The notes under the pieces: model-generated
The model's database searches: none
Told to the model about the DNA's origin: nothing
The model's input: the letters and a program-made list of their open reading frames with translations, nothing else
In this document: piece after piece, positions 6,868-16,801 of the stretch
Layout: the number at the start of each line of letters is the position of its first letter
How positions within the stretch are numbered: position 1 is the stretch's first letter
Translations under genes and position numbers: made by a program
Source: an uncultured Pelagibacteraceae bacterium
GTDB taxonomy: Bacteria; Pseudomonadota; Alphaproteobacteria; Pelagibacterales; Pelagibacteraceae
Direction: 5' to 3'
Assembly (NCBI GenBank): GCA_902531455.1
Contig: CACAEM010000006.1
Span: 1-23,518 of the forward strand
DNA length: 23,518 nucleotides

Positions 6868-7439
6868 AAAGAGTTTTACTTATAATTTTATTACACTTGT
6901 CTCTTTTTTTTATTGTGTTCGCTTACCATGCTCAAGCAGAGGAGGAAGGTTGGAGTGTTGAAGAATTTAGTGATTTTGTAGTGACTGCTAAGCATGGTGA
7001 AGTGGTTCACGGCGATAAATTAAGATTTTTTATAAAAAAAAATGATTGTTCGAGAATGGGAATTTTATTTTCTTTCTCAACATCAATAGAAAATGAAAAT
7101 ATCCAAGCCCTTCAAAATTCAAGAATACCAATAGAAATTAATGGGCGCAGAATTGATGGTGCTGCAGAAGTAATTTTAGTCCAACCTCTTTTTAGATCTT
7201 TGAACCTTGTTATGATGCAAGCACCTGGACTAAAGCATATTGGAAGTATGATAAGCTCAATGATGGCTTGGTATGAAAGTGAAAATTACTTTGGAATAAA
7301 GCTAGTTAGTGGACCAGACTTTAATCCTAATGATTATTTTGATATTTTAAGAAATAATTGGAAACTTGATGGATTACCGCAAAAAATTGCAGAAGCACAA
7401 TCATTATGCATAGGACCAGATGAAATTAAGAGAACTTAA
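6864..7439 (+). CDS. Hypothetical exported protein with two cysteines
   Basis: 191 residues starting with a signal peptide: MKR, a hydrophobic core (VLLIILLHLSLFFIVFA) and an AQA-EEE cleavage site after residue 25. The mature protein begins with GWSVEEFSDFVVTA and carries cysteines at 62 (NDCSRM) and 182 (SLCIGP), a spacing that would allow one disulfide between its ends. The layout is loosely reminiscent of small periplasmic proteins of the invasion-associated locus B type, but I see no decisive motif and do not assign it. The start overlaps the preceding gene by 4 bases. It parallels the exported two-cysteine protein at the left end of the block. Confidence 0.75.
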   Translation: MKRVLLIILLHLSLFFIVFAYHAQAEEEGWSVEEFSDFVVTAKHGEVVHGDKLRFFIKKNDCSRMGILFSFSTSIENENIQALQNSRIPIEINGRRIDGAAEVILVQPLFRSLNLVMMQAPGLKHIGSMISSMMAWYESENYFGIKLVSGPDFNPNDYFDILRNNWKLDGLPQKIAEAQSLCIGPDEIKRT

Positions 7440-7515
7440 ATTTAAATTATAAATGATAAATTAAGATAAATGTATTATTGAAATTAATACAAACTTTAAT
7501 TAATGTTTTACGATT
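7440..7515. other. Short AT-rich spacer
   Basis: A 76-base spacer, almost entirely A and T, between the exported-protein gene and the last rightward gene. No strong ribosome-binding site precedes the ATG at 7516. The sequence is too AT-rich to call a promoter reliably. Confidence 0.4.
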
Positions 7516-7938
7516 ATGTCATTAAATTTATATTTTGGGAATGATTTAGCAAAACATATACAAGTTATTGCAGATATTGATGAACAAATTATTGAAAAAG
7601 AATTCCCAAAAATTATAGAGAAATTAAAGATCGATGATTTGGAAACTCAAAGTTTTTTTTTGCATGTAATTGAATTATATATTAAGTCTACTATTCTTAA
7701 GCATTATATGGGTGAACCTGATTTTGCAAGTCACCTAGCAAATCTTATACATGAAAGATTTCATAGAACCTGGAAAGTTACAAATAAGGATGCATACAAT
7801 ATTTGGAGAGAATGTTGTATATCTGCAAACGATATATCAAAGAGCAAAAATATAAAGTTTTTGGAAGGAAAAAAAAGGGCAATGAAGTACAATGTCGTTG
7901 TAGAAGATATTGTTTGGAATAGAATCTATAAAGATTAA
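7516..7938 (+). CDS. Hypothetical soluble helical protein
   Basis: 140 residues, last gene of the rightward unit. There is no signal peptide or membrane segment. The pattern of charged and hydrophobic residues (EKEFPKIIEKLKI, ETQSFFLHVIELYIKSTIL, HLANLIHERFHRTW) suggests mostly alpha-helical structure. Two adjacent cysteines occur in WRECCISAN. No family recognised. It ends 45 bases before the first of the right-end tandem repeats and is transcribed toward, and convergent with, lpd. The start is the first ATG in the frame; an ATG at 7503 is in another frame and quickly reaches a stop. Confidence 0.75.
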   Translation: MSLNLYFGNDLAKHIQVIADIDEQIIEKEFPKIIEKLKIDDLETQSFFLHVIELYIKSTILKHYMGEPDFASHLANLIHERFHRTWKVTNKDAYNIWRECCISANDISKSKNIKFLEGKKRAMKYNVVVEDIVWNRIYKD

Positions 7939-7982
7939 CAAATCCTAAAAAAGAGTCTAACTGAGAGTCAAATACATACCCA

Positions 7983-8036
7983 TGCCAAGATTATGCCAAG
8001 AGGTTTTACAGATCGATGCCAAGAATATGCCAAGAA
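7983..8036 (+). repeat. Two tandem pairs of arm-site-like motifs, right end
   Basis: TGCCAAGAT (7983-7991) and TGCCAAGAG (7994-8002) form one pair, and TGCCAAGAA (8017-8025) and TGCCAAGAA (8028-8036) a second. Both pairs have a period of 11 bases, and the two pairs are 34 bases apart from start to start. All four copies have the same orientation as the left pair at 4102-4121. The asymmetric distribution (one pair left, two pairs right, 65 and 130 bases from the candidate cores) resembles the unequal P and P' arms of phage attachment sites. Confidence 0.7.
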
Positions 8037-8138
8037 ATAGGAATTAATATTTAAAAAATGTTAGCAACTGCAATAATTTTAAAACGAATTATTTAATTTG
8101 AATAATTTGATTATTCTTACTGATACAAGGGGATAATT

Positions 8139-8161
8139 TAGGATCTTCCTATAAAATCCTA
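8139..8161 (-). terminator. Weak hairpin after lpd, possible terminator
   Basis: On the minus strand TAGGAT and ATCCTA (6 base pairs) flank an 11-base loop beginning 4 bases after the lpd stop. The stem is short and AT-rich and no clear U-run follows, so intrinsic termination would be weak. It lies inside the proposed element, meaning that the current end of the TCA operon transcript would be element DNA. Confidence 0.3.
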
Positions 8162-8165
8162 TAGT

Positions 8166-9560
8166 CTAAGAGTGAATTTGTCTTTTATCTACAGATAAAG
8201 CAGCTTCTTTTATCGCTTCTGAAAAAGTAGGATGAGCATGACATGTTCTTGCAATATCTTCAGAACTAGCGCCAAATTCCATTGCTACGGACATTTCTGC
8301 AATCATTTCTCCAGCATGAGGTCCGATTATATGTACTCCCAATACTCTATCGGTTGTACTTTCAGCTAATATTTTGACGAATCCCTCTGGCTCATTTATT
8401 GCTTTAGCTCTTGAGTTTGCCATAAACGGAAATTTACCTACTTTGTAGTTTACTTTTTTTTCTTTTAATTCTTCCTCATTTTTACCAACATAGGCTACCT
8501 CAGGTGAAGTATAAATTACTCCAGGTATAATATCATAATTTACATGACCAGACTGTCCAGCAATTAACTCTGCTACTGCTATTCCTTCCTCTTCAGCTTT
8601 ATGAGCTAACATTGGGCCATCTATGACATCTCCTATTGCATAAACATTTTTAACATTAGTCTCAAAATTTTTATTAACTGTAATTTTTCCTTTTTTATCG
8701 AGATTTACTCCAATTTTTTTTAAATTTAATTTATCAGTGTAAGGTTTTCTTCCAACAGAAATTAAAACTACATCAGCTTCAATTTTATTTTTTGAGTCTT
8801 TATTAGTGGTTTCTATTATTACACCTTGGTCATTTTTAGAAATTTTTTCAACTTTAGTATTTAATTCAAATTTAATATTCTGTTTTTTTAATATTTTCAT
8901 AAATTCATTTGAAATTTCTTTATCAAGTCCTGGTGTTATGTGGTCTAAATATTCTATAACATGAACCTCAGTTCCTAGTCTTGACCATACAGAACCCATC
9001 TCCAAGCCAATATATCCGCCCCCAACAACAACCATTTTTTTTGGAAGTTTTGAAATATTAAGAGCTCCTGTTGATGAAAGAATTTTTTTTTCGTCAAAAT
9101 CTATTCCTGGAAGGGATAGGGGTTCTGATCCAGTACTTATAATGGTTTTATCAGTTTTAATTTTTATCTCTGATTTATCATTTTTGACTAAAATTTCGTT
9201 TTTTTCATTAAAAGATCCAACCCCTTTAATGTGAGTGACTTTATTTTTTTTAAATAAGAACTCCACTCCTTTTGTAAGTGTTGCAACCGAGCTGTCTTTA
9301 TTACTCATCATTTTTTCAAGATTTAGCTTAATTTCTCCAGTTTCAATACCGATATTTGAGAAGTTTTTGGCTCTATGAAAACTTTCTGACATATTTAAAA
9401 GACTTTTAGAAGGAATACACCCTATATTAAGGCAAGTGCCTCCCAAAGATCCTCTAGACTCTATACATGCTGTTTTTAAGCCTAATTGAGATAATCTAAT
9501 TGCACATACATATCCTGCAGGTCCTCCTCCAATTACAGTGACATCAAATTTTTCAGCCAT
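8166..9560 (-). CDS. lpd: Dihydrolipoyl dehydrogenase (E3)
   Basis: FAD-dependent E3 subunit that reoxidises dihydrolipoamide on the 2-oxoglutarate dehydrogenase E2 using NAD+. The 464-residue length is standard. The FAD-binding motif GGGPAGYVCA is at 11-20, the redox disulfide CLNIGC at 43-48, the NAD-binding GGGYIGLEMG in mid-protein, the second FAD motif YAIGDVIDGPMLAHKAEEEG, and the catalytic HAHPTFSE at 441-448 in the dimer interface. The ATG shares one base with the sucB stop (TAATG), so it is the last gene of the sucAB-lpd set. Its last six codons plus stop are the right copy of the direct repeat that bounds the inserted block, so its C-terminus was probably re-supplied by the element. 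The ending remains in frame and of normal length. Confidence 0.97.
   Translation of the reverse strand: MAEKFDVTVIGGGPAGYVCAIRLSQLGLKTACIESRGSLGGTCLNIGCIPSKSLLNMSESFHRAKNFSNIGIETGEIKLNLEKMMSNKDSSVATLTKGVEFLFKKNKVTHIKGVGSFNEKNEILVKNDKSEIKIKTDKTIISTGSEPLSLPGIDFDEKKILSSTGALNISKLPKKMVVVGGGYIGLEMGSVWSRLGTEVHVIEYLDHITPGLDKEISNEFMKILKKQNIKFELNTKVEKISKNDQGVIIETTNKDSKNKIEADVVLISVGRKPYTDKLNLKKIGVNLDKKGKITVNKNFETNVKNVYAIGDVIDGPMLAHKAEEEGIAVAELIAGQSGHVNYDIIPGVIYTSPEVAYVGKNEEELKEKKVNYKVGKFPFMANSRAKAINEPEGFVKILAESTTDRVLGVHIIGPHAGEMIAEMSVAMEFGASSEDIARTCHAHPTFSEAIKEAALSVDKRQIHS
8167..8186 (-). repeat. Right attachment-site-like repeat, within the lpd 3' end
   Basis: The plus strand reads TAAGAGTGAATTTGTCTTTT, matching 4017-4036 except at the ninth and fifteenth bases. 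It contains the codons for the last residues of lpd and part of its stop. Both differences are T/A swaps: one changes Arg to Ser in the encoded peptide and the other is silent (Ile ATT/ATA). Gene 3' ends are classical targets for tyrosine integrases. Confidence 0.7.
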
Positions 9561-10882
9561 TAAATATTTAAAAATAATCTTCTAGGGTCTTCTAAATTTT
9601 CTTTAACAGTTTTTAAGAACGACACGGATTCCTTTCCATCAATAATTCTATGATCATATGACAAGGCCAAGTACATTATTGGTTTTATTTTTATATCACC
9701 ATTATCATTTACTGGTCTTTCAACAATGTTATGCATACCTAATACACCTGATTGAGGAGGGTTCAATATTGGTGTTGAAAGCATGGAACCATATACACCT
9801 CCATTGCTAATTGTAAACGTACCTCCTTGTAAGTCCTCAATTGTTAAACTACCTGTGTTTGCTTTTTCAGATAATTTTTTTATTTCTTTTTCTATTTCAG
9901 CAAATGACATCTCATCTGCATTTCTAAGCACTGGAACTACTAAACCTTTTTCAGTTCCAACAGCGAAACTAATATTATAATAATTCTTATAAATTATGTC
10001 TTGATCTTCAATCTCAGCGTTAATTGCTGGAAATAATTTTAGTCCAACAACACAAGCTTTAACAAAAAATGACATTAGACCTAGCTTTATTCCGTATCTA
10101 CTTTTAAAATCTTCTTGGTTATCTATTCTCATTGCCATAATCCTAGACATATCTACCTCGTTAAAAGTAGTTAACATTGCTGCATTGTCTTGAGCTTGTT
10201 TTAATCTTTTTGCAATCGTTTGTCTTAAACGAGTCATTTTAATTCTTTCTTCTTCACCATATTGAATTCTTCTCTGGTTGGGTTGTGGGTTGGCTCCCAT
10301 CATGGTAATTAGATCACCTTTTAAAATTCTTCCTGCTTTGCCTGTTCCCTTTACATTATCTAAATTGATATTTTTTTCTGCAACCATTTTTCTAACTGCA
10401 GGTGAAAGAATAATTGGTTGTTGTGAGGTTTCCTCTGTTTCTACTTCCTCAGTTAAAAGTAAAGGCTCTTCTTCTAATAGCTCCATTGAATTATCTTCAG
10501 TTAATACTAATGGTTCTTCTAACCTAGTTTGAGGTTTTTTTTCTATATCTAAATTAATTACATTGCTTTTCTGATCTTTAAATTCTTTCTCTTCATTATC
10601 CTCAAGTTGTTTTTTACTTTCGGGTACATTTTTAATATCAACATTCCCTTCAGAAATTGAGCCTAATATAGCTCCAACTTCAACTGTATCCCCATCTTTA
10701 AAACTAATTTCTGATAATGTCCCACTAATAGGGGAAGGAACTTCTAAATTTACTTTATCAGTTTCCAGTTCAACTATTGCTTCATCCGCCTCAACTGTTT
10801 CACCTTCTTTTTTCAACCATTTAGAAACTGTTGCTTCTGTAATACTTTCACCTAGAGTAGGTACTAAAATTTTTTCACTCAT
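9560..10882 (-). CDS. sucB: Dihydrolipoyllysine succinyltransferase (2-oxoglutarate dehydrogenase E2)
   Basis: Core E2 component, which transfers the succinyl group from E1 to CoA through a lipoyl arm. 440 residues in three parts. The lipoyl domain (about 1-77) carries the modified lysine in [12 protein letters not shown] (Lys 43). A flexible glutamate-rich linker follows, then the small E1/E3-binding domain (about 159-191, [12 protein letters not shown]...[13 protein letters not shown]). The C-terminal catalytic domain has the active-site DHRIIDG with His 411 and Asp 415. It starts 4 bases inside the end of sucA (ATGA overlap) and its stop overlaps lpd by one base, so sucA, sucB and lpd are translationally coupled. 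The linker from about residue 89 to 155 has acidic tandem-like phrases ([20 protein letters not shown]), an internal near-repeat. Confidence 0.97.
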   Translation of the reverse strand: MSEKILVPTLGESITEATVSKWLKKEGETVEADEAIVELETDKVNLEVPSPISGTLSEISFKDGDTVEVGAILGSISEGNVDIKNVPESKKQLEDNEEKEFKDQKSNVINLDIEKKPQTRLEEPLVLTEDNSMELLEEEPLLLTEEVETEETSQQPIILSPAVRKMVAEKNINLDNVKGTGKAGRILKGDLITMMGANPQPNQRRIQYGEEERIKMTRLRQTIAKRLKQAQDNAAMLTTFNEVDMSRIMAMRIDNQEDFKSRYGIKLGLMSFFVKACVVGLKLFPAINAEIEDQDIIYKNYYNISFAVGTEKGLVVPVLRNADEMSFAEIEKEIKKLSEKANTGSLTIEDLQGGTFTISNGGVYGSMLSTPILNPPQSGVLGMHNIVERPVNDNGDIKIKPIMYLALSYDHRIIDGKESVSFLKTVKENLEDPRRLFLNI

Positions 10883-13761
10883 TGATTAAATACTTCATTT
10901 ATAATTTCTTGTTGCTCAAGTTGATGCCTTTTAGCATATCCAGTGGCTGGTGATGCATCAGGGCTTCTTCCAATATAAGAAACTTCATTATTTTTAGCTT
11001 TAATGGTATCCAATGTCCATTGTATATAATCTCTAACTGAAAACCATGCCCCCATATTTTTTGGCTCTTCCTGACACCAATAAAAATTAGCATTTTTAGC
11101 ATATGGTTTAAGTTCTTTTACCAAACTCTTTGCTGGAAAAGGATAAAGTTGCTCTATTCTAAACATTACCACATCATCTCTTTTTAACTTTTCTCTTGCA
11201 TTTAAAAGATCGAAGTATACTTTTCCTGAACAAATTATAACTTTTTTTATTTCACTAGATTTTTTTAATTTAATAAAATTTTTAGAATTATCGCTTAATG
11301 CATGATCCCACATTATTCGGTGAAATGATGTTTGCTTACTAAAATCATCAATGGTTGACACACAAAATTTGTTTCTTAACAAAGATTTAGGCGTCATGAT
11401 TACAAGTGGTTTTCTAAAATCACGGTGTATTTGTCTACGTAAAGCATGAAAATAATTTGCTGGAGTTGTACAATTCATTACTTGGAGATTATCATTTGCG
11501 CACAATTGTAAAAATCTTTCAAGTCTAGCAGAAGAATGTTCTGGTCCCTGACCTTCATAGCCATGAGGTAATAACATTACCAAACCTGAAGCTCTTTGCC
11601 ATTTTCTTTCACCAGAGGAGATAAATTGATCGATTATAACTTGCGCACCATTGGCAAAATCACCAAATTGAGCTTCCCAAAGAGTAAGAGTATTTGGTTC
11701 TACTAAACTATACCCATATTCAAATCCTAAAACCGCAAGTTCTGACAAAAAACTATCAACAATTTCAAATTTTTTTTGATATTTTGAAATGTTATTTAAT
11801 GGAATATATCTAGAGTTATTGGTTTGGTCTCTTAAAACTGAATGTCTCTGACTGAATGTTCCTCTTCCAGAGTCTTGTCCTACAAATCGAACTGGAAAAC
11901 CCTCATCTAATAATGATCCAAAAGCTAATGATTCAGCAGTAGACCAGTCAATATTTAAACCATCATCGATAGATTTTTTTCTATTTTGCAAGATTTTGAT
12001 AATAGTTTTGTGAATACTTATTTCGGATGGAACAACATTTATTTTATCTGAAATATTTTTAAGTATTTTTTCATCTGCTCCAGTAATTCCTCTTTTATCT
12101 TTCCCTTTTTTAGGTTTATAGCTAGACCATGCTCCCTCGAACCATTCAATTTTAGGATTATAATCTTTAGCTGTCTTAAATTGAATATCTAAAAGATCTT
12201 TAAATTTTGTTATTTGATTATTTAAACCTTCTTTAGATATTAAGTTTTCATTAACAAGCTTAGATCCATATATATTTGCTGTTGATTGATGTGATCTAAT
12301 TTTTTTATACATCAATGGTTGAGTGAATGATGGCTCATCTCCCTCATTATGTCCAAATCGTCTGTAACAAACTAAGTCGATGACTACATCTCTATTAAAC
12401 TTTAATCTAAATTCAGTTGCAATTCTTGACCCATAAACAACAGCTTCTGGGTCATCTCCATTAACATGGATGATAGGCGCATCAACCATTTTGGCAATAT
12501 CTGATGGGTGAGGTGAAGATCTTGCAAACCTTGGACTTGTGGTAAATCCTATTTGATTATTAACTATTATATGAATAGTTCCACCTGTATTGTGACCAGG
12601 TAAACCCGACATTGCAAAACATTCAGCAACAACACCTTGTCCTGCAAAAGCAGCATCACCATGAATTAAAATCGGAATTACTTTATTTCTCTCAGTATCT
12701 TTATGAAAAAATTGTTTTGCTCTAGTCTGACCCAATACTACTGGATTAACTGCTTCTAAATGCGAAGGATTGTCTGTTAAACTTACATGAACAGAATTTC
12801 CATCAAATTCTCTATCAGATGAAGCTCCCAAATGATATTTTACATCGCCAGCACTATCTTCATCGGTATTATTTAATTCACCAGCAAATTCATTAAATAT
12901 TCTTTTATAAGATTTTTGTAAAACGTTAGCTAAAACATTTAGTCTTCCTCTGTGAGACATTCCAATTTTAACCTCTTTAATCTTGTGCTGGCCCCCAATT
13001 TTTATAATTTGTTCTAAACCTGGAATTAAACTTTCACCACCATCTAAACCAAATCTTTTAGAACCAACATATTTAGTATGCAAAAATTTCTCAAATCCCT
13101 CGGCTTGAATTAATTTGTTTAAAATTGCACTTTTGCCATTTTCAGTAAATTTTAATGCATTGTCATCTTTTTCTACTCTATCCCTAAACCATTTTCTTTC
13201 AGTTGGGTTGGATATGTGCATATATTCATAACCAATTGACCTACAATAAATTTTTCTAAGAATAGTTAAAATTTCTCTTATGTTAGAATACTCCTTATTT
13301 AAAACACCATCTAAGTAAATTTGCTTATCGTAATCTTCCTTATTAAAACCATAATTTTCTGGGTGTAATTCATCTAAATATTCACTTTCTCTAATTTCAA
13401 GTGGATCTAGTTTAGAAAGTAGATGGCCTCTTTGTCTATAGGACCTAATGAGTGAAACAGCTCTTATTGAATTACTATTACCATCTATTACATCAGCTTG
13501 ATTAACATGTAGACTAGATTGTTCTTTTTTAAATTCTATATTTTCTTTTATTTTTACTTTTTTTGGACTCCATGAGGGACCCTTTATTTCTCTAACAACA
13601 GAGTCTAAATCTTCACTTATATCGAGAAAATACTCTTTCCAACCTTCTGGCAAACTAGGATCTTTATTTATAAACTTTACATACATTTGCTCAATAAATG
13701 CGTTATTTGATTTATTTAAAAATGAAGTTTTTTTGTACTCAAGATTTTTGGAAGCTGACAT
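10879..13761 (-). CDS. sucA: 2-oxoglutarate dehydrogenase E1 component
   Basis: Thiamine-diphosphate-dependent E1, which decarboxylates 2-oxoglutarate and passes the succinyl group to SucB. 960 residues, slightly longer than the enterobacterial enzyme (about 930). The N-terminal segment (about 15-50, [25 protein letters not shown]) is the E2-contacting region of the family. Characteristic blocks include [13 protein letters not shown] (268-280), [12 protein letters not shown] (308-319), [20 protein letters not shown] (331-350) and [10 protein letters not shown] (367-376), the last starting the diphosphate/Mg site with N401-N402 downstream. The C-terminal half contains [14 protein letters not shown] and [25 protein letters not shown] start; 35 bases separate it from sucD, the largest gap within the TCA cluster. 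Confidence 0.98.
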   Translation of the reverse strand: MSASKNLEYKKTSFLNKSNNAFIEQMYVKFINKDPSLPEGWKEYFLDISEDLDSVVREIKGPSWSPKKVKIKENIEFKKEQSSLHVNQADVIDGNSNSIRAVSLIRSYRQRGHLLSKLDPLEIRESEYLDELHPENYGFNKEDYDKQIYLDGVLNKEYSNIREILTILRKIYCRSIGYEYMHISNPTERKWFRDRVEKDDNALKFTENGKSAILNKLIQAEGFEKFLHTKYVGSKRFGLDGGESLIPGLEQIIKIGGQHKIKEVKIGMSHRGRLNVLANVLQKSYKRIFNEFAGELNNTDEDSAGDVKYHLGASSDREFDGNSVHVSLTDNPSHLEAVNPVVLGQTRAKQFFHKDTERNKVIPILIHGDAAFAGQGVVAECFAMSGLPGHNTGGTIHIIVNNQIGFTTSPRFARSSPHPSDIAKMVDAPIIHVNGDDPEAVVYGSRIATEFRLKFNRDVVIDLVCYRRFGHNEGDEPSFTQPLMYKKIRSHQSTANIYGSKLVNENLISKEGLNNQITKFKDLLDIQFKTAKDYNPKIEWFEGAWSSYKPKKGKDKRGITGADEKILKNISDKINVVPSEISIHKTIIKILQNRKKSIDDGLNIDWSTAESLAFGSLLDEGFPVRFVGQDSGRGTFSQRHSVLRDQTNNSRYIPLNNISKYQKKFEIVDSFLSELAVLGFEYGYSLVEPNTLTLWEAQFGDFANGAQVIIDQFISSGERKWQRASGLVMLLPHGYEGQGPEHSSARLERFLQLCANDNLQVMNCTTPANYFHALRRQIHRDFRKPLVIMTPKSLLRNKFCVSTIDDFSKQTSFHRIMWDHALSDNSKNFIKLKKSSEIKKVIICSGKVYFDLLNAREKLKRDDVVMFRIEQLYPFPAKSLVKELKPYAKNANFYWCQEEPKNMGAWFSVRDYIQWTLDTIKAKNNEVSYIGRSPDASPATGYAKRHQLEQQEIINEVFNQ

Positions 13762-13796
13762 ATTAATTCTTTAAATATTATACAAACAAAATGTTA

Positions 13797-14672
13797 TCAA
13801 TTAGACAATTTATTTAGTAGCGTTTTTCCAATATCAGAGGGAGAATTTGCAACAGTAATACCACAATCTTGCATTTTTTTTATCTTTTCTTCAGCATTTC
13901 CTTTGCCACCTGAAATAATAGCTCCGGCATGTCCCATTCTTCTCCCTGGTGGAGCAGTTACTCCAGCTATAAATCCAACAATTGGTTTTTTTATTTTGTG
14001 ATTTTTGACAAACTCTGCAGCCTCTTCCTCGGCAGTTCCACCTATTTCTCCAATCATTAGTACAGACTCAGTTTGATCGTCATTTAAAAATAAGTCAAGG
14101 CAATCAATGAAATTAGTTCCATTAATCGGATCCCCACCAATTCCTATACATGTTGATTGACCAAGATTGTTCTCGGTTGTTTGAGCAACTGCCTCATAGG
14201 TTAGTGTTCCTGATCTAGATACAATTCCAACTGAACCTTTTTTATGAATATTACCTGGCATTATTCCAATTTTACATTCATTAGGTGTAATTATTCCTGG
14301 ACAGTTTGGACCAATTAATCTGGATTTAGAATTTTGTAATTTTTTTTTTACTTTTAACATATCTAGAATTGGTATTCCTTCACTAATACAAACAATTAAT
14401 TGAATAGATGCATCAATGGCTTCAATGATGGCTGATGAAGCAAACTTTGCAGGCACATATATCATTGTTGCATCAGCACCAGTAGCATCTTTTGCTTCTT
14501 TAACTGTGTTAAACACTGGTCTTTCTAAGTGAATTTGTCCACCTTTTTTTGGTGTTACTCCCCCAACTAAGTTTGTTCCATATTTAATAGATTGTTCAGA
14601 GTGAAAAGTACCATGGGATCCTGTAAAACCTTGGCAAATTACTTTTGTATTTTTATCAATTAATACTGACAT
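13797..14672 (-). CDS. sucD: Succinyl-CoA synthetase (succinate-CoA ligase) subunit alpha
   Basis: Alpha subunit, which binds CoA and is transiently phosphorylated on histidine while succinyl-CoA is converted to succinate with nucleotide triphosphate formation. 291 residues, normal length. CoA-binding motif [14 protein letters not shown] (14-27), [10 protein letters not shown] (121-130), and the phospho-histidine His 248 in [12 protein letters not shown]. The ATG overlaps the sucC stop by one base (TAATG), giving equal coupled expression of the two subunits. It is followed by sucA after 35 bases. Confidence 0.98.
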   Translation of the reverse strand: MSVLIDKNTKVICQGFTGSHGTFHSEQSIKYGTNLVGGVTPKKGGQIHLERPVFNTVKEAKDATGADATMIYVPAKFASSAIIEAIDASIQLIVCISEGIPILDMLKVKKKLQNSKSRLIGPNCPGIITPNECKIGIMPGNIHKKGSVGIVSRSGTLTYEAVAQTTENNLGQSTCIGIGGDPINGTNFIDCLDLFLNDDQTESVLMIGEIGGTAEEEAAEFVKNHKIKKPIVGFIAGVTAPPGRRMGHAGAIISGGKGNAEEKIKKMQDCGITVANSPSDIGKTLLNKLSN

Positions 14673-15832
14673 TATTTTATTGCCTCTACAACTTTTTTTG
14701 CAGCATCTGATAAGTCAATTGCAGATATAATTTTTAAACCAGAATTCTCTAATATCTTTTTTCCTTCTTCAAAGTTTGTTCCTGCTAACCTTACTACTAA
14801 CGGAACTTCAATTTTAATTTCTTTTGCTGCATCTACAACACCTTGCGCAAGTACATCACATCTCATAATTCCACCAAAAATATTTATCAATATTCCTTTA
14901 ACATTTTTATCTGATAAAATAATTTTGAATGCAGCAGAAACTTTTTCTTTTGATGCTCCACCTCCTACATCTAAAAAATTTGCAGGCTCTTCACCATAAA
15001 GCTTTATGATATCCATTGTTGCCATTGCTAATCCTGCACCGTTTACCATGCATCCTATACTTCCATCTAATTTTATATATGCCAAGTCATGTTTGCTTGC
15101 TTCAATTTCAGTGGCATCTTCCTCATTATAGTCTCTTAATTCTTGAATCTCAGGATGTTTAAATAATGCATTTTCATCAAATGTCATTTTTGCATCAAGA
15201 CAAACTACTTTATTTTCTTTCGTTAAAATAAGTGGGTTAATTTCTACTAAATTTGCATCATTTTCTATGAACAATTTATAAATTGCTTTTATTAATCTTA
15301 TAGCTTCTGAACCAGAATTATCGTCTAATTCAAAAACCTTAATAATTTTCTTACATTCAAGCTCGGAAATTTCTTGGTTAAAATCGACTTTAGTTGTTAA
15401 AATTTTTTCAGGTGTATTTTGGGCAACTTCTTCAATGTTCATTCCTCCTTGATCACTTGAAATAAATGCAATTTTTGAACTTGCTCTATCAACTAGGCAA
15501 GAAAGATAAAATTCTTTACTAATATTAGATACTTCTTCGACATATAGTCTTTTTACTTCTCTACCTAAGGGTCCTGTTTGATGAGTAATTAGGTTTTTGC
15601 CAAGCAAAATATTTGCTTCTTTTTCTAAATTTTCTAAACTATCAACGATTTTTACTCCACCAGCCTTACCTCTTCCACCAGCATGAATTTGAGCTTTAAG
15701 AACATACTTATCAGTTTTCAATTCTTTAGTTTTTTGCAAAAGATCGGATACATTAAATGCAAATACTCCCTCGGGTACATTCGCTCCATACTTTTTTAGA
15801 ATTTGTTTTGCTTGGTGCTCGTGAATATTCAT
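14672..15832 (-). CDS. sucC: Succinyl-CoA synthetase (ADP/GDP-forming) subunit beta
   Basis: Beta subunit carrying the ATP-grasp nucleotide-binding fold. 386 residues, typical. N-terminal [16 protein letters not shown] and the ATP-grasp lysine region [16 protein letters not shown] (46-61) are diagnostic. [30 protein letters not shown] and the C-terminal [30 protein letters not shown] and [16 protein letters not shown] contact the phosphohistidine of the alpha subunit. The start codon immediately abuts the mdh stop with no spacer, and its stop overlaps sucD, so mdh-sucC-sucD form a tight transcriptional set. Confidence 0.98.
   Translation of the reverse strand: MNIHEHQAKQILKKYGANVPEGVFAFNVSDLLQKTKELKTDKYVLKAQIHAGGRGKAGGVKIVDSLENLEKEANILLGKNLITHQTGPLGREVKRLYVEEVSNISKEFYLSCLVDRASSKIAFISSDQGGMNIEEVAQNTPEKILTTKVDFNQEISELECKKIIKVFELDDNSGSEAIRLIKAIYKLFIENDANLVEINPLILTKENKVVCLDAKMTFDENALFKHPEIQELRDYNEEDATEIEASKHDLAYIKLDGSIGCMVNGAGLAMATMDIIKLYGEEPANFLDVGGGASKEKVSAAFKIILSDKNVKGILINIFGGIMRCDVLAQGVVDAAKEIKIEVPLVVRLAGTNFEEGKKILENSGLKIISAIDLSDAAKKVVEAIK

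Positions 15833-16801
<969 letters not shown>

Larger units (their letters stand above)
7939..8165. other. Right junction of the integrated block (non-coding, 227 bases)
   Basis: No gene is visible between the last block gene and the lpd stop. The region holds the octamer AAATCCTA at 7940-7947, two tandem pairs of TGCCAAGAA-like motifs (7983-8036), the octamer TGATACAA (8121-8128), and an inverted repeat TAGGAT/ATCCTA (8139-8161) that overlaps another AAATCCTA (8154-8161). The attachment-like repeat formed by the lpd 3' end follows at 8167. Confidence 0.6.
4017..8186. mobile_element. Putative integrase-less integrated element at the 3' end of lpd
   Basis: A block of nine small unknown genes bounded by a 20-base direct repeat with an exact period of 4150 bases (4017-4036 and 8167-8186, 18/20 identical). 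The right copy is the genuine 3' end of lpd. The left copy reads KSQIHS-stop in the same frame. Tandem 11-base-period motifs resembling integrase arm-binding sites lie just inside both ends, and the unknown genes begin and end just inside them. These are the expected parts of attL and attR made by a tyrosine integrase using a gene 3' end as target. No integrase, excisionase or transposase is present, so the block would be a remnant, a satellite mobilised in trans, or a cargo island left after loss of the recombinase. The repeats are seen directly; the integration history is inferred. Confidence 0.7.

Noticed and set aside
6410..8165. CRISPR array or insertion sequence in the block
   Set aside because: No regularly spaced repeat-spacer units, no transposase-like frame and no terminal inverted repeats; the repeated motif occurs only as 11-base tandem pairs.
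10278..10532. Plus-strand open frames within the metabolic genes, such as this one over sucB, and others at 9783-9980, 18652-18873, 19461-19715 and 22165-22407
   Set aside because: All are antisense shadows of well-identified genes, with no ribosome-binding site or recognisable product.
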